A stretch of DNA of 64,000 bases from Pyxidicoccus sp. MSG2 (GTDB lineage Bacteria; Myxococcota; Myxococcia; Myxococcales; Myxococcaceae): NCBI RefSeq assembly GCF_026626705.1, contig NZ_JAPNKC010000001.1, positions 12,525,001-12,589,000 on the forward strand, written 5' to 3'. A program made the translations under genes and the position numbers. Below the pieces are notes generated by a model. That model made no database searches. It had not been told where the DNA came from and saw nothing but the letters and a program-made list of their open reading frames with translations. Positions 1-8,592 of this stretch are shown in pieces; position 1 is the stretch's first letter; each line of letters begins with the position of its first letter.

Positions 1-1180
1 CCGTGGCGCTCTTCCATTTCTCATCCACCAGCACGCCCGCGCTCACCGTCAGGCTTCCCCACGCGTCCACGATGCGCCCACTCGGGTACACCGTGCCCAC
101 GCCGTCGATGGGCACCAGCTCCCCGGGCTTGAACTCGATGCGCATGCGCTCGAGCGACAGCCGCAACACCGGCCCTTCCACGAAGCGCTGACGCAGAATC
201 GCGAGCCGGGCCTGGGCCACGCGCTCGCGCTCGGCCTCGCGCTGCTCCAGCTCCGGCGCGCCGTACGCCTTGCCGCGACTCGCGAGCAGCTCCTCTGACG
301 GGGGCTTCGTGTCCAGGGACAGCGCGCGGGCCAGGAGCTCGCCCAGGTCGGCCCGCTCCAGGGCCTCGCGTCGCCAGCCTGCGCCGGCCGCGTCGTCGAG
401 GAGCACCCCGTACGCGGGGCCGGAGGCGCGCACGAAGGTGCGCACCAGGGTGGGCTGCCCGGGGGTTTCCGCGAGCACGGTCTTCACGAGCGCAAGGCGC
501 GCGGCGGCCTTCGGGGCTCCCAGCCGCACGCCGGTGTACTCGGCGAGGCCCTCGTTCTGCTCGAGCGCACGTTCCTCCTCCGTGGCTTTCGGGAAGAGAG
601 CGCGGCGGGCCGAGCGGAAGCCGAGCGCATCCTGCACGGCGGCGCTCCGTGCGGCGCCGCGCGACTCCAGCGCCCGCGCGAGCGCCCGCCACTCGAGCTG
701 CAGGAGTGTCCGGCCCCGGGCCGATTCGAGGTGCGCATTGGCCCGGTCTCCCGTGGTGAGTCCCTTGCGGCGCTGCAGGTGGTGGAAGGCCTCGTGCGCC
801 AGCATCACCCGCAGGGCCGTAGGGTCTTCCGGCAGGGGCCAGATCAGCTGCACCCAGAGCGTGCCCGCCCATTCCGTGGCGGTGTTGGCGACCGTCACCT
901 CCGACGGCAGCTCGCCGGTGAAGGGCGGGCCCGGGTACTTCCCCTCTTTCGGCGCCTCGCTCACGATGAAGCGCCGGCTCTGCGGGTCCACCACCATCAC
1001 GGGCGCGCAGAGGGAGTCGCCCCAGAGGGCGCCCGCATCCGCGCGGCACATACGCTCGAGCGCCTTGAAGGCGCGGGTGACCGCTCCGGCCTCGGGCCCG
1101 GGTGCCGCCGCGTGGGCCGATGCCGTGAACACCAGTGCCAACGACAGCACGAGACCTTGGATATGAGGGCGGGCAACCAT
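1..1180 (-). CDS. Secreted HExxH metalloprotease-like protein, C-terminus cut by the window edge
   Basis: Reading leftward from an ATG at 1180, the frame stays open to the window edge (about 393 codons), so the C-terminus is missing. The N-terminus is a clear signal peptide (hydrophobic core LVLSLALVF, likely cleavage after SAHA, residue 24), so the protein is exported. Residues 129-133 read HEAFH, a zincin HExxH motif, and residues 210-215 read EGLAEY, which would supply the third zinc ligand as in gluzincins. A Glu/Arg-rich helical stretch (about residues 305-335) follows. Zinc peptidase activity is inferred from these motifs only; I recognise no named family. Open frames on the opposite strand here are codon-bias shadows. 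Confidence 0.7.
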   Translation of the reverse strand, partial: MVARPHIQGLVLSLALVFTASAHAAAPGPEAGAVTRAFKALERMCRADAGALWGDSLCAPVMVVDPQSRRFIVSEAPKEGKYPGPPFTGELPSEVTVANTATEWAGTLWVQLIWPLPEDPTALRVMLAHEAFHHLQRRKGLTTGDRANAHLESARGRTLLQLEWRALARALESRGAARSAAVQDALGFRSARRALFPKATEEERALEQNEGLAEYTGVRLGAPKAAARLALVKTVLAETPGQPTLVRTFVRASGPAYGVLLDDAAGAGWRREALERADLGELLARALSLDTKPPSEELLASRGKAYGAPELEQREAERERVAQARLAILRQRFVEGPVLRLSLERMRIEFKPGELVPIDGVGTVYPSGRIVDAWGSLTVSAGVLVDEKWKSAT

Positions 1181-1321
1181 GCACTCTCCCTGGCGAGGAA
1201 CATTTCAGCCTTGCATGGTACGCGCGCGCGCAGACGCAATTTCCTGCCAGGTACAACCGGATGACACGTGTCCACCTGAACCCACCGTGGCCGGCGTCGG
1301 ACATTTCGCGGAGGCGAAGAC

Positions 1322-1432
1322 GCCCTCGCGGTCTCCCACCAACATGCGGACGATGTTCTCGTGGTCCAGATGCGCGATGGCGCGGGCCTCCCGCTGCATC
1401 AGCGAGCCGTCGCCTCCTTCAAATAGGCGCCG
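1322..1432 (-). pseudogene. Remnant of a Ser/Thr protein kinase N-lobe
   Basis: In one minus frame this stretch reads RRLFEGG, a short spacer, then QREARAIAHLDHENIVRML and VGDREG. This matches the alpha-C helix and following strand of Hanks-type kinases (pattern REAxAxAxLxHxNIVxxxxxG), which are very abundant in myxobacteria. There is no glycine-rich loop, HRD or DFG motif nearby, and the frame runs on only to a stop near 1205 without kinase sequence. It is best read as debris of a deleted kinase gene. The identification rests on about 35 residues. Confidence 0.55.
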
Positions 1433-1453
1433 GGCTGCACTAGAAGACGTTCC

Positions 1454-1828
1454 ATGGCGCACCGACCCCTCGCTCCGCGTGAGCCACCGGAGCCCCCCCG
1501 CTCCTGGTGGTGGCGGTTCCTGGACTTCATGGACCTGTCCAGTCCCGAGTCGTTGAAGGGGCTCGGACTCGTGCTCGTCCTGCTCGTCATCGGCTTCGGG
1601 CCGCTGTTGCTGCTGGCGGTCCTGGACGTGAGCGGGACGGCGCGCAAGGCGCTGGTCGCCCTGGGGCCCGTGTCCATCTGCCTGGGGTTCGCCGGCCTCG
1701 TGCTGGTGTGTGGCTACCGGTACGGCGAGCTGCTCAAGTGGTCGCGCCGCCAGACGTGGACGCTGGCAGCGCTGTTCGTGGGCCTGGGCCTCTTGGGCGG
1801 CCTGGGGCTGTGGTTCAGCGAGAGCTGA
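1454..1828 (+). CDS. Small three-helix membrane protein
   Basis: This 124-residue protein has a Pro/Trp-rich cytoplasmic head (APREPPEPPRSWWW) followed by three predicted membrane segments at about residues 35-57, 66-88 and 102-121, and a very short tail. No family is recognised and no catalytic motif is seen. It ends 12 bp before the convergent trigger-factor-like gene. The start is the first ATG of the frame, with a weak purine-rich site (tagaag) upstream. It is considered real because hydrophobic segments are regularly arranged and the stop sits right at the convergent neighbour. Confidence 0.6.
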   Translation: MAHRPLAPREPPEPPRSWWWRFLDFMDLSSPESLKGLGLVLVLLVIGFGPLLLLAVLDVSGTARKALVALGPVSICLGFAGLVLVCGYRYGELLKWSRRQTWTLAALFVGLGLLGGLGLWFSES

Positions 1829-1840
1829 CGGCGAAGCGCC

Positions 1841-2926
1841 TCAGCCCTGCTCGGCACCCTCGAAGGTGACCTTCGCCTTGTTCATGACGTGCTCCACGGC
1901 GAACAGGTACCAGCCCAGCTCGGTCAGGCGCTTCGTCGTCTCCGGCGACTCGCGCAGGGCGGCGTGGACCTCCTCCGCGCTGAACCCGAAGGGCTCCATG
2001 TGGTCGCGAATCAGCTCCTCGAGCTTCTCCGGCGTGAGCTGCAGCTTCTCGGCCTCGGTGACGGCCTTCAGCACGATGCCGATGTGCAGCCGGCGCTCGG
2101 CGTCCGCGCGCGTGGTGGGGTCCGTGAGCCAGCCCTGGAGCGCCTCCTGCTGCTCATCGACGTCGAACTGGTATTCGACCATGGCCTTGCCCTCGGCCTG
2201 GACCCAGCGGCGGCGGAGCTCCTCGTCTACCAGCGCCCGCGGCAGCTCCACCGGAGCGCGCCGGGCCAGCTCGTCCAGCACCATGTTCTGGGCCTGCACC
2301 CAGAGCTGCCCCGCGAGCTCGTCCTCCAGCTCCTCGCGGAGGTTGTCCATGACCTCTTCCAGGGTGCTGCCCATCCCGAGCTTCTCCAGGAACTCGGGGG
2401 CGTTGTCCGGCAGCATCGTCACCTGGCGGGCGGCCACGATGTCCACCAGGAAGCGCGCCGGCTTCCCCTGGAGGGGCTCCACCGGGTAGTTCTCCGGCAG
2501 CTCGAGGGCAATCTGCATGGACTCGCCCACCTTGCCACCCTCCGCCACGGCCTCGCAGAACCCGGGCAGCGCCTCGATGGGCGCCAGCTCCGTCGTCATG
2601 CCGAAGCGCGCGGAGAAGGGAATGAGCTTCCCATCGCAGTAGCCCACGATGTTGAGCTGGACGTCGTCGCCCAGCTCCAGCGACTCGCCCGGCTGACGCT
2701 CGCGCGACGTGGCCAGGGTCCGGCGCTTCTCGTGGAAGGCGCGCAGCAGGTCCTCCTCGGTCAGGTCGTCCGGGGTGGGCACGCGCACGGCGATTCCCTC
2801 CAGGGAGGGGGCCTGCACGCTGGGGAGCTTGAGCGCCTCGGCGGAGGCGGTGCTCACCACCGGGCTCATCTTCAAAAGGCGCTCGACACCGCGACCTGGT
2901 CCTTGAGTCCCTTGATTGCTGCTCAC
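1841..2926 (-). CDS. Trigger-factor-like chaperone lacking the ribosome-binding domain
   Basis: The protein resembles the PPIase and C-terminal parts of bacterial trigger factor. An FKBP-like core lies around residues 60-145 (ELGDDVQLNIVGYCDG, then EALPGFCEAVAEG and the basket strand ARFLVDIVAAR), and the rest is the helical, acidic trigger-factor C-domain (EVMDNLREELED, PRALVDEELRRR, HIGIVLKAVTEAEKL). The N-terminal ribosome-docking domain with its GFRxGK loop is absent; at about 361 residues it is shorter than the usual 430. I chose the GTG at 2926 because CGGGAG sits five bases upstream; the ATG at 2869 is an alternative. It is probably a peptide-binding chaperone or prolyl isomerase not tied to the ribosome. 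It is convergent with the small membrane protein. Confidence 0.75.
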   Translation of the reverse strand: MSSNQGTQGPGRGVERLLKMSPVVSTASAEALKLPSVQAPSLEGIAVRVPTPDDLTEEDLLRAFHEKRRTLATSRERQPGESLELGDDVQLNIVGYCDGKLIPFSARFGMTTELAPIEALPGFCEAVAEGGKVGESMQIALELPENYPVEPLQGKPARFLVDIVAARQVTMLPDNAPEFLEKLGMGSTLEEVMDNLREELEDELAGQLWVQAQNMVLDELARRAPVELPRALVDEELRRRWVQAEGKAMVEYQFDVDEQQEALQGWLTDPTTRADAERRLHIGIVLKAVTEAEKLQLTPEKLEELIRDHMEPFGFSAEEVHAALRESPETTKRLTELGWYLFAVEHVMNKAKVTFEGAEQG

Positions 2927-3051
2927 GAATGCTCCCGGGAGATAGGCCTGCCAGCGTCCGCGCCAATGGGGAGAAAAGCGACGGCTCGGCATGGACCTAG
3001 GCATAGTCCAGCCGAGCCGCTCTGACAAACCACGAAAGGGTTGTCGCTGAT

Positions 3052-4095
3052 TTAGAAGAAGGCGCCCACGATGCTGGACACCGTGGAGACCGCGGCGCCC
3101 ACCTGGCTGACGATGGGGATGTTGGTGGCCGCGGCGATGGAGCCGACCGCGGTGATGACCGACGTCACCTTCTTGCCCGTGCTCGCGTTCTTGTCCATCA
3201 GCGTCGCGCCCGCGTTGGCCACGTCGACGGCCGCGATGGCCACGTTGACGCCCGGAGCGAAGCGGCCCAGCGCCTTGGCGGCGGTGCCCGCGGCGGCCTT
3301 CGCGCCCGCCTTGACGGCGGCCTCACCGGCCTCGCGGCCCACCGTGGCCAGCGCGGCCTTGGCGGCCGAGCGCGTGCCGCTGCCCAGGATGCCCTTGGCC
3401 AGGGTGCTGCCCGCCTTCGCGGCGTCGCCAGCGGCGGCGCTGACGGCCCGACCCACGGTCTTCGCCGTGCCGGCCTCGAAGATGCCCTTGGTGGCGGCGC
3501 CCTTGACGGCCTTGAGCACGTCGTCGCTGGCGTTCGGGAGGGCCTTCTTGAAGGCGTCGACGGCCGTCTTCGCGGCGTCGAGCTTGCCCTTGAAGATGCT
3601 GCCGCCGAGCACGCCGCCCATCACCTTGCCGCCGACGATGCCGCCCGTCGCGGCGCTGATGCCGGCCTTGGTCGCGTCCAGGGTGGAGCGCGTGGCCGAG
3701 ATGATGTCGTCCTTGCTACCCGTGCGGATGGCCTGGCGGATGTCCTTGACGGCCGTGGCGCCAGCCGAAATCGCACCGGGGATGCCCGCGTAGCGCATGG
3801 CGGCGCCCATGTTCGCGCCGAGCTTGGACAGGCCCTTGAACCCCTGCGAGTAGGTGGGGCTGCGGATGAAGTCCAGGTTCGTCTTCCCGAGCAGACCCTC
3901 GGCGCCCTGCTTGATGTTCTTGATCTGCTGGAAGGCGTCCTTGCCGAAACCGATGGCCTTCGAGGCCTTGGTCGCGACCGCGATCCCGCCCGAGATGAGG
4001 CTCTTGTTGTCCTGGACCGTCTTCTGGACGTCCTGGACGGTCTTCTGGACGTTGGTGCGGACGGTGTTGAAGGTCTTCTTGATGTCGAAACCCAT
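3052..4095 (-). CDS. Ala/Gly/Lys-rich protein with glycine-zipper helices, function unknown
   Basis: This 347-residue protein is unusually rich in Ala, Gly, Lys, Ser and Thr. It begins with a heptad-like helix (two near-identical QKTVQDVQKTVQD turns at residues 15-29), then has repeated small-residue segments (ATGGIVGGKVMGGVLGGSIF, AAKAGAKAAAGTAAKALG) that look like glycine zippers, and ends in a hydrophobic small-residue tail with C-terminal GAFF. There is no signal peptide or catalytic motif. Start ATG 4095 is preceded by GAGG at six bases; a GTG four codons upstream is possible. Composition resembles pore-forming or secreted self-associating proteins, but no family is recognised. Confidence 0.7.
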   Translation of the reverse strand: MGFDIKKTFNTVRTNVQKTVQDVQKTVQDNKSLISGGIAVATKASKAIGFGKDAFQQIKNIKQGAEGLLGKTNLDFIRSPTYSQGFKGLSKLGANMGAAMRYAGIPGAISAGATAVKDIRQAIRTGSKDDIISATRSTLDATKAGISAATGGIVGGKVMGGVLGGSIFKGKLDAAKTAVDAFKKALPNASDDVLKAVKGAATKGIFEAGTAKTVGRAVSAAAGDAAKAGSTLAKGILGSGTRSAAKAALATVGREAGEAAVKAGAKAAAGTAAKALGRFAPGVNVAIAAVDVANAGATLMDKNASTGKKVTSVITAVGSIAAATNIPIVSQVGAAVSTVSSIVGAFF

Positions 4096-4241
4096 GGGGG
4101 GCCTCACGAAGAAAGAATGGGATGGAACCTGCCTGGATTATCGGAGTCCGCGTGCGGGAGTTGCGTACACCAGGCGCCTTTTTCCGTTCAGCGCGGGTGA
4201 GGCACGGGGGAATCTCCAAGCCATCGAAACTATTGGGCTTT

Positions 4242-5459
4242 TTACGCGGCCTGGCGATGAGGCGCGCGCGATTCCTGGATGGCATCCAGCAGTCGTCGAC
4301 TCGTCTCGCGGTAGTCGAAGGTGCGCACCGCTCGTTCCCGGGCGGCCCGCGACATCCGCTCTTGCAGTGCCCGGTCCTGCCCCAGCCTCAGGAAGGCGTT
4401 CGCCAATCCCTCCTCATCCTCCTGCGCCACCAGCAGCCCGTCCGTCCCGTCCTCAATCATGTCCGGCGTTCCTCCGATGATGGAGCACACCGGCGGCACT
4501 CCACACGCCATCGCCTCCATCACCGCCACCGGCGACGCCTCTCCCAGTCCCACGCTGGAGAGCACGAACGCATCCGCCCGGTGCAGCAGCTCCATCACCG
4601 CCGCTTCTCCCAGCGGCCCCACCAGCTCCACGTGCCCCTCCAGCCCGAAGCGCGCAACCGCCTCGCGGATTTCCTTCTCGTGCGGTCCCCTTCCCCCCAC
4701 CGTCATGTGCGCCTTCAGTCCCCTGTCCAGCGCCTTGCGCAGCCCGGAGAAGGTGTGCACGTGCCCCTTGCACAGGTGCAGCCGTCCCACGGACACCAGG
4801 TGCAGTCCCCGGGGGTCCTCCGCCCGCTTCGCCGGGGGCTGGAAGCGGTCCGTGTCCACCCCCATCCACAGCGTGTACGTCCGCTCCGCCGCCAGTCCCG
4901 CGTCCTCGATGAGCTGGCGCTGCATCGGCCGCGCCGCCGCCGCGACAAACGTCGCGTCCCACGCCTTCGCACCGTGGTCCGTTCCGTACACCGGCAGGTC
5001 CCCGTGCAGGTGGAAGCTGTAGCGCGGTCCTCCCAAGAGCCGGCACAGCGCCAGCACGTGCGCCGCGTCCGCGGCCGAATGGCCATGGACATGGTCCAGC
5101 TTCCTCTCCCTCGCGTAGTGCAGCAGGTCCACCGCGCACGCCAGCATCCCCAGCGCCCGCGCCTTCTGCTTCGCCCCCACCGACAGCCGGGCGATATACG
5201 CCAGCGCCTGGGCCATCCCCGGGAAGTCCCGCGGCGACACCAGCGCCGACGACAGTCGCGGCGGGTACAGGTACGTCGTCTCCGACGCCGCTCGCTCCGC
5301 CCATTCATGCGGGCAGTCCTCCGCCGGCCGCCTCGTCGAGAAGACGTGCACCTCCACGCCAGCGGCGCGCAGTGCGGTGATTTCCCGCCAGAAGAAGGCG
5401 TGGGTCTGCGTGGGGAACTCTGGGATGAGCATTCCCAGGCGAAAGGGAGCGACGGTCAT
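4242..5459 (-). CDS. GT4-family glycosyltransferase
   Basis: This 405-residue enzyme has the two Rossmann halves of the GT-B fold. The N-terminal acceptor half starts with FRLGMLIPEFPTQTHAFFWRE, typical of exopolysaccharide and colanic-acid-type transferases, and has HVHGHSAADAAHVL. The C-terminal donor half has VSVGRLHLCKG and the EX7E motif GEASPVAVMEAMACG followed by GGTPDMIEDG for nucleotide-sugar binding. It is a cytoplasmic or membrane-associated retaining transferase probably acting in surface polysaccharide or glycolipid synthesis. It has no polysaccharide gene neighbours here, so the sugar and acceptor are unknown. ATG at 5459 is preferred to a TTG six codons upstream. Confidence 0.88.
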   Translation of the reverse strand: MTVAPFRLGMLIPEFPTQTHAFFWREITALRAAGVEVHVFSTRRPAEDCPHEWAERAASETTYLYPPRLSSALVSPRDFPGMAQALAYIARLSVGAKQKARALGMLACAVDLLHYARERKLDHVHGHSAADAAHVLALCRLLGGPRYSFHLHGDLPVYGTDHGAKAWDATFVAAAARPMQRQLIEDAGLAAERTYTLWMGVDTDRFQPPAKRAEDPRGLHLVSVGRLHLCKGHVHTFSGLRKALDRGLKAHMTVGGRGPHEKEIREAVARFGLEGHVELVGPLGEAAVMELLHRADAFVLSSVGLGEASPVAVMEAMACGVPPVCSIIGGTPDMIEDGTDGLLVAQEDEEGLANAFLRLGQDRALQERMSRAARERAVRTFDYRETSRRLLDAIQESRAPHRQAA

Positions 5460-5638
5460 GGCGTGTGTTCTATCCAAAAGTGTCCGGGCCGTGAACCCGC
5501 CAAAGCGCGGCGGGCCGGACGAGGGGCTCAGGCGGGCGATCAGCGAAGTCCACCAATGCCCCTTCAGCGGTGCCGGGTGTCACGAGGCCGTGCCGGCCTG
5601 AAGCCCCCTGTCCCGCGTCGGCGGCTCCGCTCGGAGGG

Positions 5639-5657
5639 TCGCCAGCGGGCCTGGCGA
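5639..5657 (-). terminator. Hairpin downstream of the glutathione S-transferase gene
   Basis: TCGCCAG, a five-base loop, then CTGGCGA form a perfect 7-bp stem 16 bases past the stop of the transferase gene (5674). There is no obvious U-tract, so it may be a weak or Rho-assisted terminator. Confidence 0.35.
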
Positions 5658-5673
5658 GCGCACGCACGAGCCG

Positions 5674-6312
5674 TCACCGCTTGCCTATGCCGCCCATGTC
5701 CAGGGGGCCGCCACGCTGGATGGCGCGCTGATAGGCGGGGCGGGCGTGCAAGCGTTCGAGATAGGCACCGAGGTTGGGAAGGGAGTCCAGGGCGCCCGTG
5801 GGCCGCGCCGCTTCCAGCACGAAGCTCATCTGGATGTCGGCGGCGCTGAAGCTGTTGCCGACGAGGTAGTCCCGCTCCCCGAGCGCTCCCGAGATGTAGC
5901 CGAGGTGGTTCTTCACCTCGCTGGAGATGCGGGGCTTGAGCGGCGCGCCCGCCTCGCCCAGCCGTCCCACATACAGGCCGAGCATGAGGGGCAGCATGGC
6001 CGAGCCCTCGGCATAGTGCAGCCAATGCACGTAGGTGTCGTACTCGGCCGAGTCCGGCGCGGGCGCGAGCCGCCCCCGACCATGGCGGCGCAAGACGGAG
6101 TCGATGATGGCTCCGGACTCGGTGAGGACCCGCCCATCGTCCTCGAGGACCGGGGACTTGCCGAGTGGATGGATGGCCTTGAGCTCGGGAGGCGCGAGCT
6201 TCGTCTTCGGGTCGCGCGGGTAGATGACGAGCTCGTAGTCGAGCCCCAACTCCTCCAGGAGCCAGAGGATTCGCTGCGAACGGGAGTTCACCAGGTGGTG
6301 CAGTTTGAGCAC
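5674..6312 (-). CDS. Glutathione S-transferase
   Basis: A 212-residue cytosolic glutathione S-transferase. The N-terminal thioredoxin-like domain starts LKLHHLVNSRSQRILWLLEELGL, with Ser residues in the position of the catalytic Ser/Tyr/Cys, and contains the cis-proline/glutathione-binding region GKSPVLEDD followed by LTESGAII. The C-terminal helical domain has the conserved SAADIQMSF capping motif. It probably conjugates or reduces electrophiles with glutathione. The start is GTG at 6312. It is divergent from the transglycosylase gene across 137 bp, which should hold both promoters. Confidence 0.9.
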   Translation of the reverse strand: MLKLHHLVNSRSQRILWLLEELGLDYELVIYPRDPKTKLAPPELKAIHPLGKSPVLEDDGRVLTESGAIIDSVLRRHGRGRLAPAPDSAEYDTYVHWLHYAEGSAMLPLMLGLYVGRLGEAGAPLKPRISSEVKNHLGYISGALGERDYLVGNSFSAADIQMSFVLEAARPTGALDSLPNLGAYLERLHARPAYQRAIQRGGPLDMGGIGKR

Positions 6313-6449
6313 GGAGCCACGCTATCCCCCGGACGCGTCGTTGTCCTTGTACCGCGGTGTATTCTCGCCCACGTCCCGGAGCGCCCCATGCGGCGCTCCG
6401 GCGCGGAGCGGGGATGCCGGTGACTCGCGGTGCTCGGAACGGAGGCGGG

Positions 6450-8369
6450 ATGCGCGCGGGGAAGCTCGTGGGGTGGGTCGCCTGTCTCGTCCTCCTCGGA
6501 GGCGTGGGGCCGTGGGGTGCGCCTCCGCCCGCCGGGGCCTGGCAGCTTCCGCCCGCCAGCGATGGAGGCAGTGACGCCCTCCCCCCCGAGCGCTCCGTCG
6601 AGGAATTGCGCGACGCGGTCCAGACACGCCGCTCACCGGCCGCGCGGCAACTGCGGCTCGCCCTCGAGGCCGTCCCGCGCCAGCCCGCGGAGGTCCTGCG
6701 CGTCGCGGCGCTGCTGCAAGAGGACCCGCTCTTCCTCCCCTACGGCCTCCAGCTCGAGGCCGCGAGCTCACGCACCGTGGCGAGGGAGCTCCTCGCCGGA
6801 GGCAAGCGCGTGGAGGCGCTGGAGGCGGCGAACAGGGCCCTCGCGCTCTACCAGCGTGCCGCGGAGAGCTGCCCCTCCCCTGTCGCGGCAAGGAAGCTGC
6901 CCGAGGAGCTCGGGCGGACCGAGGCCCTGGCGGGCGAGGCCCATCACGGGCAGCAACAATGGGCGGAGGCCCAGCGGCTCTACGAGAGCGCCTTCGCGCA
7001 CTTCGCCACCGCCGAGCTGCTGCGGAGCTTCCTGCCGGAGACGCTCGGCCGCTACGCGGAGTCCTGCGCGCGGCAGGCGAAGCCCTCCATCTCCCCCACC
7101 TGCGTGGAGTGGCTCCGCCGCTTCGTCCAGATGGAGGAGCGAGGCTCCCCCAAGAGCCTGGCCATCACGAAGCACGTCTCCCTCGAGTCGCTCGGCCCCT
7201 TCCCTCCCCCGGAGCCCCGGACACCCGCCGCGTCCGGCGTGGCCGCGGACACCCAGGCGTTCGCGAAAGCGATGGCGCTCTACCAGGCGCGGAAGTTCGG
7301 GGCCGCCGCAGCGGGGTTCCAGGCCCTGACGGAGACGTACCCCACGTCGGCCCATGTCCTCCGTGCCCGCTACTGGCGGGGACGCGCGCTCGGCCGGAGC
7401 AAGCAGCAGAAGGAGTCCAGGGCCGTGTTCAAGGCGCTCGTGGAGGACGCGCCCCTCACCTGGTACGGCCTGCTCGCGGCGGGGGCCCTTGGGGAGAACC
7501 TCCAGGCGCGGATTTCCCCCACCCCGGCGAAGGCGGCGACGCGAGACGCGGCGCTCGTCCCGTGCGAGCAGCAGCGCGTGGAGCGGGCCGAGCACTTCCT
7601 GGCCGAGGACATGGCCCCGCTCGCGGCGGAGGAACTCCAGGGGCTGGCGACGCGAGAGCCGGCGCGGCTCGGCGCGCCCTTCCTGCTGTACGTCGCGATG
7701 CTGCACTCGGAGGCCGGAGACGACCCGGCGGCGTTCCAGGTGGTCAGCGAGCTGCTCCGGAGAAAGCATCCCGACGCGCTCACGCCGTTCGCGCTCCGGC
7801 TGCTCTTCCCGCCAAGGCACCTGGAGCTGGTCCAGAAGTACGCGGCCGAGCACGGGCTGGAGCCCGCCCTGGTGCTGAGCGTGATGAAGCAGGAGTCCTC
7901 CTTTCGCACCAACGCCGAGTCCGGGCAGGGCGCGCTCGGGCTGATGCAGCTGCTGCCCGGCACCGCGGAGGGGCTGGAGAAGGGCGCGGGCGGGCAGCTG
8001 CTCCAGGTGGAGCCCAACATCCGGGTCGGGACGAAGTACCTGCGCTATCTCCTCGACTACTTCTGCGGCAACCGCGCCCTCGCGCTCGCCAGCTACAACG
8101 CGGGGATGGGGCGGGTGAACGGCTGGAAGAAGCAGGGGCTCCTGGGGACGGACCTCATCGACTTCGTCGAGTCCATCCCCGTGCGAGAGACGCGCGACTA
8201 CGTGGCGCAGATCATCCGCAACCACTACTGGTACTCGTCGCGGGTCATCGACACGAAGGCGCGGCCGCTGGACCACTTCTGGAGCTCGGGCGCGAAGGCC
8301 AAGACGGGGCGCTGCGCTCCCAAGAAGGCCCAGAAGGCGCCCGCCAGGAAACAGTCCTCCAAGAAGTAG
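6450..8369 (+). CDS. Soluble lytic murein transglycosylase (SLT, GH23)
   Basis: This 639-residue exported protein cleaves the MurNAc-GlcNAc bond of peptidoglycan to give 1,6-anhydro products. ATG 6450 has GGAGG five bases upstream and opens a signal peptide (LVGWVACLVLLGGV), arguing against a start 31 codons earlier. The middle is a Slt70-type helical superhelix with TPR-like pairs (about residues 230-330). The catalytic domain spans about 470-600: VMKQESSF with catalytic Glu at 482, GALGLMQLLPGTA, then ALASYNAGMGRVNGW and RETRDYVAQI. A basic tail rich in Lys/Ala ends the protein. It acts in the periplasm in cell-wall turnover. Confidence 0.93.
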   Translation: MRAGKLVGWVACLVLLGGVGPWGAPPPAGAWQLPPASDGGSDALPPERSVEELRDAVQTRRSPAARQLRLALEAVPRQPAEVLRVAALLQEDPLFLPYGLQLEAASSRTVARELLAGGKRVEALEAANRALALYQRAAESCPSPVAARKLPEELGRTEALAGEAHHGQQQWAEAQRLYESAFAHFATAELLRSFLPETLGRYAESCARQAKPSISPTCVEWLRRFVQMEERGSPKSLAITKHVSLESLGPFPPPEPRTPAASGVAADTQAFAKAMALYQARKFGAAAAGFQALTETYPTSAHVLRARYWRGRALGRSKQQKESRAVFKALVEDAPLTWYGLLAAGALGENLQARISPTPAKAATRDAALVPCEQQRVERAEHFLAEDMAPLAAEELQGLATREPARLGAPFLLYVAMLHSEAGDDPAAFQVVSELLRRKHPDALTPFALRLLFPPRHLELVQKYAAEHGLEPALVLSVMKQESSFRTNAESGQGALGLMQLLPGTAEGLEKGAGGQLLQVEPNIRVGTKYLRYLLDYFCGNRALALASYNAGMGRVNGWKKQGLLGTDLIDFVESIPVRETRDYVAQIIRNHYWYSSRVIDTKARPLDHFWSSGAKAKTGRCAPKKAQKAPARKQSSKK

Positions 8370-8485
8370 CTCGCGGTGCGTCGCGGCCGGCAGCCTCCGA
8401 CTCCAGGGAGGGGAAGGCAGGCGTGAGCAGGGCCCGGCAGGGGCCCCGGTGCAACCGGATGGCAATACCGGGAATGGACCTTCGT

Positions 8486-8552
8486 GCCGAGCGCCCGCTG
8501 CCGGTCGCGAACCGAGAGCCTACCCTCGAGTGTGTGCCTCGATGACGGGGCG
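8486..8552 (+). promoter_or_regulatory. 67-bp shared upstream element, copy 1
   Basis: Noncoding stretch upstream of the alpha/beta hydrolase gene. It aligns without gaps to 20478-20544 upstream of the DUF308 gene, 57 of 67 positions identical. The first 19 bases are identical (GCCGAGCGCCCGCTGCCGG), and the central core is CCGAGAGCCTACCCTCGAG, an imperfect inverted repeat in this copy. Distance to the start codon is 41 bp. A common transcription-factor site or promoter is the likely explanation. Confidence 0.55.
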
Positions 8553-8592
8553 GCACCTTCGTCGGCCTCGAGCTCCGCTTCCGGAGGTTCGT

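Noticed and set aside
5470..5667. 65-codon minus-strand frame between glycosyltransferase and glutathione S-transferase genes
   Set aside because: No start site, no recognisable domain, contains the hairpin at 5639.
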